Origin: Nomia melanderi
Lineage: Eukaryota; Arthropoda; Insecta; Hymenoptera; Halictidae
Assembly: GCF_051020985.1 (NCBI RefSeq)
Contig: NC_134999.1
Location: 25,205,160 to 25,269,159 of the forward strand
Direction: 5' to 3'
Length of the DNA stretch: 64,000 bases
The position numbers and the translations under genes are program-made. This document shows, piece after piece, positions 35,413 to 48,123 of this stretch. The number at the start of each line of letters is the position of its first letter. The first letter of the stretch is position 1. Below the pieces are notes generated by a model that was not told the origin of the DNA, made no database searches, and saw nothing but the letters and a program-made list of their open reading frames with translations.

Positions 35413-37700
35413 TCGTCTTCTGCAGTGTTATCAATCGTTTTATTTCATAGTATTCGGAGTAGCTATAGAACGATATCGAAAAATCTATATTATCAACGAA
35501 TGATGGTAAAATCTGTATCGGTGAATGAAGAATCCGAAGGAATTCAAAGAAACCGAGAATTGTCATAGAGTGACGTCCTTAAAGAGTGAATGTTAAAGGC
35601 AGAGAAAAATATAAGTATTTGGGGTTGTGTTGAGGTTAAAAAGGTTATGAAGAATAGGTGTTTGGAGTTAGATAAAGATGCACATTTGAGTAACAGGAGA
35701 GAAATAAAGGGAAGTAAATAAACAAATAAAATAGAGTAGATGAGAATATTGAATAGAGGGATAAAAGCAACAAAGGTGAGAATGAGTTGAGGAAAAGGAA
35801 GATTTAAAAGATGCATAGTGTAACTAAGAAACATAAGAAAAATTAAGAAAGATAGATATATCAGATACAATTTATATGCATCGTTAGACGTGTATGTAAA
35901 CTGCAAAATTTATAAACCTGTATAGGGAATATTAAATATTATAAATATAATAATAACGATGATGATGCATGTATTTGCGTTAAACTAATTATAAAACTTA
36001 CTTTCATTCAATTAAAAGTTGAGCTTCTGTACTTTTCATCTTTACTCTCTTTCATGTATATCGAGTTGCGAACGAAAATCCATTATTCTGATGTAACAGT
36101 TATCAAGAAAAAATTGCAATTCTGCTGCATTCGATCTGCAGAGATAAATGAGATCCGTGTGTAGCTTGATCTGTGTGGTAAAAAATTGTTAACTTCAAGG
36201 AATATAAAATTGGTTCGTTATTTTTCCATTGGTTCACAAAAATTTTAGTGAGGTATTGAAAAAAAATGTACAATTGGGAAAGTAAATGAATATCTCTTTC
36301 GATGATATGTAGAAATGTCGGGAAAAATTTTTCTTTCTTAAAAACTTCTGATGGAAATGTTCGTGAAAACTCGTGAAAAAATGTAATACGTACAGTTCAT
36401 TGGAACGAAAGGTGATGTTATGATAATTAAATGTTGATTATTATCATTTCTAATAGAAGTATCTATAATTCATAATACATAGGTTATATTCCATTCCATT
36501 ACCTTATTACTTAAACTATTTAGGAATTATTTATTTGTTTCATTATCTTTCGTAATTGTGTTTTAAGATCGTTTATACATTCAATTCATTTTCCTTATAA
36601 GACTTCTGGAAATTTACAGAAATCTAGACCTTATTACAGTGGTAACGAATCGTCGAGTAACGATTCTAGCTTTTGTAGAAAAAAAGGGCACGAAAAGGAA
36701 ACAAAGATTTTACAGCAATAGTCATTAATACACACAAGAGTTTTTATTTCAAATAAATTTTTTCTCTGTTGAAAAACGTTGTTGAAAAACGTTGTTGAAA
36801 GTATAAGTACTGTATGAGTACTCGGGGCTAGTGCCATTGTAACCAGAAATATTGCACAAGAATTGCACATAAAACGGTTTCACAATTAAAGTCGTATGTC
36901 GAATAAAACACTTGAAACGTTGTATTTCGACATGTTATCTCTGAAAAAACGTTTTCACTATTACTGGCCGAAATTGCACACACGACTGAAGTTCGAAATT
37001 TATCGATAAACCGTACATGTTTAAGCAAACGCCAGTGTGCATATTACATTTCAATGATCAAAGGAAAATTTAATTCATTGATTAAAAGATTCATTGAATT
37101 GAAGGTATAAAATGAACATGAGATTAATGCTCATTAATCCATTTATTTCGTTTTTTTTCTATACTTGAAAATATCGGAAATTCATAAAATCGATAATCGA
37201 TTAATCTGTTAATTCGGTCCAATTTTTCAATTACAAATACTTAAGGCAAATACGATTTAACTAATTCTATAACGATTTTATGTTATTTGACGTGAATAAA
37301 CTGTAAATTATCAGTATATTATGCCTCGAATAATTACAGGAACTATTGACCAGATAGTAAAAACAGAAACAAAAAAAAGCACTAATTGATAAAATCGAAT
37401 ACATATTCCGGAACACGTAATTTATAATTGAGTTTATATTTTAAAATTATTAAAAAATTAATTGGACATTTCTTTAATTATAAAGAGTTTCATATTTTAA
37501 CGTAACACATAGCATATTACATATAACATAATCGAATAATAACGTAATTGTCATCATCAATGCAACTATAAAACACGACAGGATTCTAAATTTACGTCTC
37601 ATTACGTCAACCTTCGTTAACAGTGAAGCTGAAGTTTCCTTAGTACGCTGTCGTAATTTTTCTTGGAAACGTTTTCCACGTTAATAATTACACAATAAGA
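35413..37700. other. Noncoding stretch, A+T-rich
   Basis: Plus-strand purine bias at 35580-35840 creates a spurious minus-strand frame (35544-35906). A 14-base unit GTTGAAAAACGTTG is tandemly repeated about 2.5 times at 36768-36800. No gene is supported. Confidence 0.4.
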
Positions 37701-38060
37701 ACAAATCACGTTCCCGTCTTTATGCACCGTGCCTCCGACGCAGAGGTGTGCGAAAAAGAGCAATTAGAATAGTAATCACGGGACAGAGTTCGAAGCCCGG
37801 GGTGAAGAAATAAAAGTGGGGAAAGATGGTAAGTACGGGGGTCGGTCTCCTGCTGTTATTTCATCTCGAAGAGATGCGAAGCCAGGCAATTATCGCTTTC
37901 ATGGAAATAACAAAGCGAAGATTGTTGAGGAACAATCACTCGCGTATGGAAACAACGAAACAAACGAAAGAACCGCGGAATGAAAAGGAATTGTGTTCTC
38001 TTCGCGGCAACGACGGTTCCGCGCGCAGGTTAGGTTAGGTTCGGTTCCCTTGTCTCGGCG
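37701..38060. other. CpG-richer island with a splice-donor-like site
   Basis: GGGAAAGATG|GTAAGTACGG at 37819-37838 is a very good 5' splice-site match directly after an ATG, as might occur in a first exon. I see no partner exon. The frame continuing from it (37826-38038) would be read only if the donor is not used. Function unassigned. Confidence 0.25.
38027..38042 (+). repeat. Short telomere-like motif (TTAGG)n
   Basis: AGGTTAGGTTAGGTTCGG contains two and a half copies of TTAGG, the ancestral insect telomere repeat. At this length it may be chance or a healed break; it is not evidence of a chromosome end. Confidence 0.6.
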
Positions 38061-40000
38061 AAATCCCTTTCAATTGTACCCAGTGTTTTGCGGTGTATTA
38101 ATTTACAGAACAAACGGAAATGATCAACGTTAACCGTGAAATTTCGAAACGCGACCCTGGGACAATCTTACCCGAAGACGTGCATTCAAGTAATTTCCCA
38201 GGTTTGGGTTAGGTGGTCTGAATAATTTGCACGACTAAAAGATTTTGGAGGCAACACTGACAAGTTAAGCACAGTTTCATGTTCTTTCATTCGTTTTTGT
38301 GGTGAGATGAGAATATGTTGAATAAGGTTTAAGCTTTTTCATATGGTGATTGAATGTATAGAATGGTGCACTCGTTTTTGAGGGTTTGGAATAGATTTGT
38401 AATTATTTAGTATGGTAATTTCAGTAAATTTATGATTAGTTTTGTGATCTCATGTTCTCTATGGAATGTCGGAATGATATAAGGCCTGTTAATATCTTTT
38501 TCTTGCAAAAGTTTATCGTCTTATCAAAAGACTATAATTATAAGTCATATTCTTTCTTATAACAAATTAATTCCACAGTTTTTGCGCGTAATGAAACGAA
38601 GTTTCAATATTAATTTTCTATCCGTTCATACGATTACACGCAACTAAACAACTCTTTCTGCCCCTATGCCGTCCCGAGTGCCAACTTCCGTGCAACGGAC
38701 GGTAACTATAAACTAATCCATATGATGTTCCATATGGTGCACCAACCGAAATTCTTTACAAAAGAAAACCAAATAGTACAGAATGCATTAAATTCATAAA
38801 ATTCTGTTCTAGCGTCTATCCTTTTAGAATTCTGATTTGGTTTAATTACGTGGAAAATCTTGTATAATTTGAAATCATATAATTGCAGCGAATCTTTACG
38901 GGGAAATCCTTAAAGGCAACCGAAATTAGAGTGGAATCTGATTGAGATAATCAGCGTACACAAGAGAAGCAGAACGGTAGCCGAATCCGGTGACAAAGCA
39001 AACGGTGCCATTTGCTCGAATTGTCCTTGAAGGCTCTCGAATGAAAAGGATCAGATGCTCGGCGAAAGTGTCAGTCGTGGTTTGTGGCAAATGGCGCCGG
39101 CTTTTTGAATATAATTGAAGCTCTTCAGGCACGGCCGAGAAAGCAGTTCGTGCCTTTAAAATCGCACACGAATACAAAAGCGTGGATAATTAAAGTACTC
39201 GTCGCCGGGCGGAGAAAGGAAGATTCGCCAAGAAATACATAGTGTGGCGTAATGGCCACGATTACAAAGTATACTAATTGAAAGGAAGTAGTGAAAACCG
39301 CGTAAAACGATTGTTAAGGGTTTAATTCAAACAAATGGAAATATCTATCGATTTCGGCGATGAAAGATACAATATGTGACATCTTTTTCAAACAATTTAA
39401 TTTATTTATGCCTGCATGGAGCATATTATTTTATCGATTGCTTTACGAGGGAAGTTTGACGATGACAATGTTTTATTTACTGTAAATATAGAGAAATCAT
39501 TTAATGCAGAAGTAGATGGTTCTGGTATATTCTAATAGTTCTTGTGAATTTGAATATTTCTGTAGTGAACAATTGATGATAATAATATAAATAGGTTAGA
39601 ATAATAGTGGTCCAACTTCTACTTTTGAGTTCTCAAGAAAGGAAAGTTTTTGTCAAATGTTCTTGGATCAATTGAATAATATTACAGTGTTATTAATAAT
39701 ATTAATTACTATTAATTATTATTATTAGTCATTTCAGTAACTATACTTAGAATATTTCATGAAAGCTTGCTTTATAAAAAATTCAAAGATATCAATTGAA
39801 CCTCGGTTATTCTGAACCACTCGTAACCATTCATAACCATTGGTAATGAACGGGTGGTAGTAAACTATTACCGTTAACACTTTATTGTTAACTTTATGCC
39901 TAACCCTTCTTTATCTTGAAGTACCGTTAAGTATATTTCATCAAGTAATCATGAAAGATCGTTAATTTTATATCAAGTAACTCGAACTTCACAGCCGGTC
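38061..40000. other. Mixed noncoding stretch
   Basis: A G+C-richer patch at about 38930-39240 (for example AAATGGCGCCGGC) carries a featureless minus-strand frame. Around 39800-39850, GAACCTCGGTTATTCTGAACC and nearby repeated CATAACCATTGG look like decayed pogo-type transposon end sequence. No gene. Confidence 0.3.
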
Positions 40001-40260
40001 AAGGGAGTGTAATAGATTCACTTCGAGTGCGAGTACTACCTTCATCTAAGATGCCAGAATTACAGACATGTCTGTTACATCCCTTAAGAGGTTCAATAGC
40101 GGGACGGGCCGAAGAGTAAATACATTTAAGGTCACTTTGCCGAGACATGTTCGCAGCCTGAGTACGATAATTAAGTGACCGTATTTCGCGACGTGGCACT
40201 TTGCACACCTTTCGAATTTCTCTGACACTGCATGGACGGATGCCGTCAATTAACAAGCAC
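40001..40260. other. G+C-richer island, no gene assigned
   Basis: Two overlapping minus-strand frames (85 and 67 codons) cover it. Neither contains a motif I recognise, and no convincing splice pair is seen. The sharp contrast with the A+T-rich flanks makes it a candidate conserved or exonic element. Confidence 0.3.
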
Positions 40261-42859
40261 TTTGTGAATGCGACGATGATTTTCTATAAAAATGTACTAA
40301 CTTTATTGTGCACAATTCGAAACGTTGGAATATAAAATATTATGTTATATTTCATTTTCTTTTGTATAATTTATATATAGTTAATATTCTGTATAAATAC
40401 TTAACGATATGTTATATGTGATTTAAAAAAGGAACTATCATAGAATTTTATTTTTATGTTTCAGTAATGTGAAATTAAAATCTTTTTGTTTTGTACTATT
40501 GTGTTTATAATTGTATATACTAACAACAAAGTCTGTTAGTAAAGTGTACACTGTTGTGTTGAACATAGAAGTGTTTAAAATTATTTAATATCTGTTATAT
40601 CATTTATTTTATCTTTTAAGATCATTTAAAATCAGTGTAGACTACTGCAGACGTTTGTACACTAAAGCATTGAAAAAACTGGTTTTTGATATTTGCAGTT
40701 ACAGAAAGGCTTATAAAAAATCAGAAAAAATTGAAGAACCATACCTGAGATGTTTCATTACTGCTGAAATGCAAATAAATGTAATTTTTAAACTTTAATA
40801 AGAAACCTTCGTTTCTTCTATTAATTTCATTGTTATCTTGTTCGATTCAAATATTTTTCAATTCTTTATCCAGTTATACCTTCTGGTTACTTAAGTAATT
40901 ATAGCAATAAAAATATGCACATATATAGGCAACTCCCGTATAATATGGTAGACATGCTTTTCGCCGTTATGCAAATTCGTGTCACAAGAAACTCAGAACT
41001 AGTACAAGGAACAAAATTAGGTTCTAGAAACTGAAGATCTTACACTATATCAGTTTCATAACTATAAAAAATATATTTCTTAAAGGCATTAATAACTGTG
41101 AGAGCATATCGTATATTAATGCTAAAAAATGCACGTAAAATTTTGTCTTTGTCATTACCCAGCAGCATTAAAAAGGATGAGTTTCCGTGTTGGAAAAAAC
41201 ATATCTTGCCTTCTATGTTTCGTTTTTCTTAAGAAGTCCATTACCGTCGTCTATTTACTTTTACTTCAGGGACTTTTATAAATCTTGCAATATAAATTGA
41301 TACATTTTTGTGAAATCCTCTCTTAAGTTTTGTATATAAGATATTCGCCTACAGATACAATAATGTTCATTTTAGGGGATGTTCACATAAACCAAAGTAC
41401 GACAGAAATAAAAGACATATGAAATTGCGATAAAAGTTTTGATTTTAAGTCAGTAACAATTTTGAATCACCCAGAACTATAATGATTTATTAAGAATAAT
41501 GCATTTAAGATAAATCAATACGAGCATGAATAACGACGTGTTATGATAGACGTTTATTTTGAAATCACGATATAACACTATTTTGCGAAACTTTCATACA
41601 AATCATTGAATGTTAAATCTGCTTGCTCACTGAAACCCATAAGAAAATATTAATATCCACCCTGCTGGATTTTCAAGTGGGCAAGGGTGTATGATCTTTT
41701 CAATATACGAAGGGTATAGACGGACAGAGGGGTTATAAGTGCTTTTGAACCGAATTAAACCGACGATAGACTGCTCCATAGCGTAGCAAGAAAAAGCATT
41801 TTATTTCAAGTTTTAATGCCGTACCTTGACCAAAAGGGTAGTTATGGGAAAAATCCGACTATTGCTTTCCAGTTCGATTATTTTCATGTAATCGTATGCA
41901 AAACTTTTGGGTATTAAAGATTTGATGTTTAAAAAGTATTGAAAATGTGTATATGTATTTCAGATTGAAAATTATAAGCTTAAAAGATTGCGAACATTGA
42001 AAAATAACAGAAATAAAGGTTCCTTATTGAAATTTAAAAATTAATACCAAAAGTATGTAAAAAAATAAAATGTACATATATAGTAGAATTATAATGTTAA
42101 ATTGGACAATATATATAAATTTAAATAGTTAAAATTGAGTGTCAAGTATAGAAATTGGAAAATTTTAAGAATTTACAAACTGTATATTTTTAAGAGACAA
42201 TAAAATCATTTACTTTAGAACTAATATTAGATCAACTTCAATTAACACTTTCAATTAAACAATCAAATTTCTTTTTATGTAATGAATCTAATTCTTTAAT
42301 TATCCAAAAATACATTTAAAAATAAAATGGTATGGCAAATTAACGTTTTGTCTAAACAGTTTAGTTAAATGTATTGTAGTTCGCAAATTGTAATAATCAT
42401 GAACGCAAACGATAAATTACCACTAAACATTAAATGTATGTAAGTACATAACTCACTATAGAGTATTGCAATAAATATAAAGTCAAGTAGAACTACATTA
42501 TCCGTTGTCCATGTAATAATAATACAACACACCTACTTGACTAGTTTCTAGACGTAACACAGTTTGCAACGGTAATTACATTGAGCAATAAATCCAAAAC
42601 ATAGGATTACCTACTCTAAACTTGTACTCAACGACATTGAAACCAAGAATTATTAATTTCATGATTACATATTGCTTTTGTTTTCTGCTCTGTGCACTGT
42701 TCTCCGATGTATTTAGTGTACATATTAATTTCGTGTCCTTTTTTCCTAATTGTACCTTTACATACAGAAAAATTAAATATACTTCAATCTCTCAGGTATT
42801 TGTTCATGAAAAAAATATGAGAGATTTACGTCAATAAAATATTGTGAATGTATTTTTGA
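40261..42859. other. Long A+T-rich noncoding stretch
   Basis: No gene, element end or island identified. Confidence 0.4.
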
Positions 42860-43310
42860 ATTTCTTTCGCTATTTTGACAAGACTGTCTCAACTAAGTAA
42901 TGGTAGAGCCTCGGAAATAAGTCGTAATCGAACTGAGATGAATCCATTGAATAATTCTAACGACCGAGAGCTTTTCAGTTCAAGGGTTGAAAAATATTCT
43001 TTGTTCTTTCTGCTACACGCGACCGAGCATTGTCATGCCATAGAATGAATTCTCTAATTCTGCTCTCGATAAATCCACTCTTTTCCACGCTTATAACGAT
43101 AAGCTGACGTTGATAATGCTCTAAATTGACTGTCTGATCAGATTATAGCAATTCAAGATATATGACACCCCCAATCGCCCACCAAATGCTGGACACTAAT
43201 ACAGTTTTGGCATGAATGTTGAGCTTTGTATTGATGTTTACGCTTCATCGCATTCAATTTATCTCCAGGATTTTATCTCTTAGACCTGTCATACGAAAAT
43301 CATTATGTTT
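42860..43310 (-). pseudogene. Mariner transposase fragment (D34D-type catalytic region)
   Basis: Read on the minus strand, from 43200 down: VSSIWWAIGGVIYLELL, then, after damage, NLEHYQRQL, then FILWHDNARSRVAERTKNIF (about 43050-42990), then DYDLFPRLYHYLV (about 42930-42895). These follow the order of the second half of mariner transposases of the group with an IWWD-x-x-G-V-I-Y-x-E-L-L block and a HDNA motif. The aspartates of HDN and of the DYDLFP block lie about 36 codons apart, close to the family's 34. Stops and frameshifts are present. The N-terminus and first catalytic aspartate are not recognisable, and I could not find inverted ends. It is a different lineage from the mariner at 14.6 kb. 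Confidence 0.78.
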
Positions 43311-43416
43311 AGCTGATTTTAATAGCTGTTTTCTAGAGTAGGAGTAGTCTAACACTCGAAACTCTGAAATCTCGATACTCCGAAACGATATTTCAGTTGA
43401 AACGAAGTTCTAATTA

Positions 43417-44072
43417 CAGGCGGCCTTCGAGTTTTGCACCTTCTACTTCCGCACAATTCGCTATTTTGCACATTTTTAAAAACAATATTGAAGACAATGA
43501 AAGGTTCCTGGAAACAATTATGCCCACAAATGATGAGTGATTTTATAAATTTTGAAGGAACACCGGAAGCTATCACAGATAAAATAGTTAGCCGAATGAA
43601 TGAGCTAAACTTGGACGTCGACAATGAAGATGTTAATGAGTTGATTGAATCTCATTCGGCACCGCTGTTAAGTGAATACTTAATTGAGCAACAATTGAGT
43701 AACAATAAAATACACAATGAATGTGAGGAGGAAGAAGCTGGTAAAAATGTCAAGAAGAATGTAATCCCAATGGAGAACGTATATATTTCAAATACGTAGG
43801 GCAATTCAGAAAGACACAGCATGTTATAGAAATTTTCATCAAGAAAAGAAAGAAAAGAATGGTATTTAACTAACTCTTAATAAGTTTATAAAGAAAACAC
43901 CCGAAAGCATTTAAACACGCCTCTTTAACTTCATTATGTATACATATTGATAAATAAATACTTTAAAACACAGTTTTTGCTGCATATATTTTTACATCCT
44001 TCTGCTTTCGAACATTCAACATTTGCACACACTTTCAGGAACCAATTATGTGCGAAAATCGAGGGTCCACTG
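43417..44072 (+). mobile_element. Internally deleted Tigger (pogo-superfamily) element
   Basis: TA flanks both ends (43415-43416 and 44073-44074). The inverse of the right end is CAGTGGACCCTCGATTTTCG, a classical Tigger end; the left end CAGGCGGCCTTCGAGTTTTG matches it with a few changes, and a second block (TTCCGCACAATTCG left, TGTGCGAAAATCG right) extends the terminal repeats. Total length is 656 bp, much less than a full Tigger of over 2 kb. The left end is joined almost directly to the C-terminal part of the transposase. Confidence 0.92.
43434..43799 (+). pseudogene. C-terminal piece of a Tigger transposase, still open
   Basis: The open frame reads 121 codons. Its first 21 or so residues come from the terminal repeat. 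The rest, from MKGSWKQLCPQMM onward, includes DFINFEGTPEAITDKIV and DNEDVNELIESH and matches the acidic tail of Tigger/jerky-type proteins (pattern W-x-x-L-x-P, then D-V-x-E-L-I-E-S-H). The CENPB-like DNA-binding domains and the DDE catalytic core are gone. The surviving segment is free of stops, which suggests the internal deletion is fairly recent. It cannot be an active transposase. An internal ATG at 43498 could start a short acidic peptide of about 100 residues, but there is no evidence for expression. Confidence 0.88.
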
Positions 44073-44074
44073 TA

Positions 44075-44271
44075 ATTCTATTTAAGGACACCGAATAAAT
44101 TTTTACATCTAATATCTGTGATAGCATGACAAAACAACGTCAGTTACATTTTCAAAAAGTTTCAGTTTATATCTCAGTCATCAGAAAATTCAATCTATGT
44201 AATATTAAAAAATAACCAAATAATTTCCGTTTCCCTCTCGGAATGATCCACTAACATCTCTCCAATCAACT
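44075..44271. other. A+T-rich spacer
   Basis: Nothing recognised. Confidence 0.3.
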
Positions 44272-44552
44272 TTAACCCTTTCATAAACAAAATTTACACT
44301 TTTCTAAAAAAACCTAAATTTCTTAAAAATAAGATATGAAATATTATGATTGTTTATCATCATGCAGTCTAATGATTTTTTACTCTATCCCTTAGACACA
44401 GAAGGGGCAAGAAAAATATTTCATTTTGTTCATACGAATTATTAAGTATAAATAAAGACCTGATATAATTAGAAAAAATAAGGATTACACAGATTATATA
44501 AATAAATTATATAATAGGATTGCGTAATTCTCGTCGCCTATGAAAGGATTAA
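44272..44552. mobile_element. TTAA-flanked MITE
   Basis: TTAA at both sides. The left end is TTAACCCTTTCATAAAC; the inverse of the right end is TTAATCCTTTCATAGGC, so 13 of the first 14 bases agree. Noncoding, 281 bp. Ends are close to those at 31540. Confidence 0.7.
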
Positions 44553-45000
44553 TTAGTTTCCCGATCGTTTCGCGTTCCAATACCTAGAATATTATCTGCT
44601 GCGAAGGAAGCATCGTGGGCTTCTTTGAAACCCGAGGCGCGGAAAAGCGGAAGGGATGAACGGGGATGGAACTGGGGGTCGGGGGTAGTCGACGCGAAAT
44701 ATTGACCGGGTCGCGGGGTGAAGGGAACGCGTCGCTGAAACAAAGACGTCGGTTGACAACGAATTCATAACGATGTGGACGACTGAACTATTTTAATTTA
44801 CTTCGATCGCCGATAAAACGAACGTCGAGGTAAACGAAGACGAGGGACGGTGAACGCGAAGAATACGGGAAAAAGGTTCGCGCGAATCGACAGCTGTCCA
44901 ATACGCGGAAATTCGACAACACGGCTTTGTTCTTCAGTTGAGAGCCATGCTAAGTCTGAAGATCGTGGTACCGAACGGGTATTTTAAAGGCGAGCAAGAT
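44553..45000. other. CpG-rich island, no gene assigned
   Basis: Contains GGGGGTCGGGGGTAGTCG (about 44672), GGGTCGCGGGGTGAAGG (about 44708) and other CpG-dense blocks down to about 44930. A minus-strand frame (44549-44743) has no recognisable domain. It lies about 3.5 kb 3' of the receptor exon on that gene's strand. Confidence 0.3.
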
Positions 45001-45855
45001 GAATCGAGGAATTAAACAGCCATATAATCGATACACGAATGATTACTGTGTCCTTGTTGTTTTCATTATGACCCATAAGATGTCAGAAATTGAAAATTAT
45101 AAATGATATTAAGTCATCCGATAAGCAATTTCGTTTCTTATGTTGCTTCGTTAAATTCTTCTTCTGTGTTAGATATTTAGAAAATGGCATTAAAGAAATC
45201 GAAAAATGAAAGTGGTCGTGCGCATGATGGTCGATACGGCGACGATTAAAAGAAGATGTAAGTAATAATTTTTTACATTAGAATTTAGTATTAAATAACG
45301 ACATTACTTATGGGATGAGTTTGAATAAATAGTGAATAAATGTCGTTTAAACATATATCAGCAACCATTATTAATTCATTTGTACTCTACTTCTGCATTG
45401 AATCGTTGGTACAATTTTAGGGTAGCTTTCCAAGATCAAGTTCCTATTTTCTCGTAAATATTGGGAATGAATGGATATGATCCGTGCAGACAACACAAGT
45501 TCAAAGTATATAATCGATATGAAACTCACCAGACTGATGTTATTTCAGATGTGTACAGGGTGTTTTAAAAGTCATGATCACCATAGAGTGATTCTACAAT
45601 ACATCTTTCATTTGATAGAAAAGGATGTATTGAAGTGATAGCAAAATTAACTTTAACTTTGAAAAAAATGGTTAACTTTGCATTATAAATCCACATCTGA
45701 TGATAGGTATTTGCAGCACTGTACTCTCCTATACGAAGTTCAACAGTAATCTGTAGAAAATCAAATTATTTTTGACCCACGGTTCCTTTTAAACATTTCA
45801 GACCTTTCAAACTTTCATAACGAATATTATACAATACGATATAGCGATAAAAGCG
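45001..45855. other. A+T-rich stretch with one transposon-end-like motif
   Basis: GTACAGGGTGTTTTAAAAGTC at 45554 resembles a common insect transposon end. No partner end was found nearby. Confidence 0.3.
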
Positions 45856-46292
45856 TTAATCTCTTGCACTCGAAAGTTTTTTCCTTACACACGCTCATCT
45901 CCCTAAAGAAATACCAATTAATTTATTCATTATATTCAATAGAAATAATACACGAAAGGAGGAATAGAACTATTTTACATGAATATTTCGTGTCCAACTA
46001 TTAAGTTACTCAAAATGTCTCGTCCCACTTTTAAATCAGGTTTAAAAAGAAATTTCACTATAATAAATTAAACTTCACTGAACTATAGGTCGCGTATTTG
46101 ATTTGAAAACTTTTTACCGCTTTGAAATATTTTTTAGTATATTATATTATAAACGTCACATTGAAAATTAAAACGACAAGATTTTTCGGCCAAACTGATA
46201 CATTATATACGAAACTTCATACTGAATATCATAATTTTTTTGTATCAAACCTACTGGGCACTATAAATTGCCTCCCGAGTTCAAGAGGTTAA
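45856..46292. mobile_element. TTAA-flanked MITE, family C copy 3
   Basis: TTAA on both sides. The left end is TTAATCTCTTGCACTCGAA; the inverse of the right end is TTAACCTCTTGAACTCGGG. The TTGCACTCGAA end is shared with 25590 and 28482. At 437 bp it is the longest member here. Noncoding. Confidence 0.75.
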
Positions 46293-46700
46293 CCCTTTTT
46301 TCAAAGTCAAGCGAATTTTGCGACCGAATTTTTCCATCGAACCAAAGGTATGGGATCGTGACATTATCTTTTGAAATACTCTGTACAGTTGGTAGGAAAA
46401 CGAGCGATAAAGCCCTACCAGGTGTACGAGCGTGCCCGGGTTACTGGATTTCCGGTGGCGCAAGGTGACACCGGCCTGTCTCGTTTCAGGCACGAACTTA
46501 TTCAATTAAATCCTGGCAAGTTGGGGCCGAAGTTTTCGAACTACGGCTGAAGGAAAGTCGTTCGGAACTACAGAAAGGGAATTCCTTCCGACACTGTTTA
46601 TTTGTTTGCGCTCGGAGCAGGGTAGCAACGTGTGAATTCGAACATTCTTAGGAAAAATTGCCGGACGATAAAAATTTCCGTGGAATCCGCAGGAAACTGC
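46293..46700. other. G+C-richer island, no gene assigned
   Basis: Contains GTGCCCGGGTTACTGG and TTTCCGGTGGCGCAAGG|GTGACA-like and CTGTCTCGTTTCAG splice-like strings (about 46432-46490), but no open exon with a recognisable product on either strand. Confidence 0.3.
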
Positions 46701-48123
46701 ACATTCAGTTTAAAAATTTCAAGAACGTGACGTTGTATCTTGGCAAAGCTTTATTGAGTTTTTATTGCTTAGAAGTTTTGCTCAAAATCTCGGATTAAAA
46801 GTGAACGTATTTTATTTTTCATATTTCTCGAAATCTTTCAAATTATGTTATACGTTATACAATTCCTTACCGAATGACGTTTAGTATAATCATTCCTCGT
46901 CAATTCAATGGTTCAAACATATCAATTCTGCTGAATGTCATAACATCATATTAATCTATGATATTCTCAAATGTAATTCAAAAGACATTACACAGCAACC
47001 TAATACAGTATGTGATTGTAAAAATCAGGAAAATTTTCAAATTTGAAACGTTGTAATATTAATCTTTCAAACATAACACTTTCGCCAAATGTTAACCACA
47101 ACACTATATTAATCTATTATAAAATGTAGTTGAAATAATATTTCTCTCCAAATTCAAAGATTCCAAATTCCTAAAATACCATATCAAAAAACATCAATAT
47201 GACGAGTGCAACATTCTATAAAAAATTACTACATTATTTCTAGTATTAAAACCATCCCTCATATATCATCAATTAATTGATCAATTGATTCATTCATTCG
47301 TCAATTCCACACAAAAGAAAGACGAAAGCGAAAGAAAAGAAGTTCCTGGCCAAAAAGGGCCACCATTCGATCATAATAATAATCCAACACCAAACACCGA
47401 CATCGCACGCAAAAGGCCCAAGCCAGAATTAAACAGCGAGAAAGAAAATTGCTCAGGATCGTGTCAACGTCGGATACTTCGATCAGAAATCGTTATCGGA
47501 CGCAGAGAAAAAGAATGAAGGGAAATAATGGTTGTAGGAAAATAACAGGAAAGAAGCGTTTCCAACCATGACAATAGAGACTCACACTGACACACGTTTT
47601 ATTGGGTTGTAACATAAATATGTTCGAATGTATCCAACATTTCCGTCCCAATATTAGTTTCATGAAGCACGGAAATAACAGTGCCGAATTTAAATTTACC
47701 TGAAACGTCTTCTCGTACAACTCAGTTAAACTCATTTGGAATAAGTTAATTAGACTGCGAGTTTTTATGCGTCCGTGGAGAAATGTGAAACTTTTAAATT
47801 GCTCAAAATGTACATGAAAGAATATCTAAAAAATCAAAAGTGTAATAATTATCACAATACATTACACAATGACCAATATTCTTTAACATTTTTCTTCGCA
47901 AGATTATCCGAGACACAATTAAATCCATCAAATTAGAACACGTTCATACTCGCATCCGAACTTACTTATGTTACCACCTAATACTGAACCGAACAGAAAG
48001 CTTTGTCAGTAAATTAACGGAAAAGCTGAATGTTCATTAAACAAATTCATTCCTAATAAATTACTCATTTCCTCAACAACCTATTCTCTCCTTAATAAAT
48101 TATTCATCTGTCAATATGAAATA
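46701..48123. other. A+T-rich stretch
   Basis: Short frames at 47285-47518 (plus) and 47493-47735 (minus) are featureless. No element identified. Confidence 0.35.

Noticed and set aside
37740..37810. tRNA-like string GAGTTCGAAGCCCGGGG
   Set aside because: The T-arm stem does not pair properly and no acceptor or anticodon stems can be drawn around it.
38027..38042. TTAGG run as a sign of a chromosome end
   Set aside because: Only two and a half units in the middle of the window with ordinary sequence on both sides.
39990..40260. Downstream nAChR exon candidate on the same strand
   Set aside because: No frame contains a TM3-like or TM4-like hydrophobic segment or the expected (G)TYFNCIMF start.
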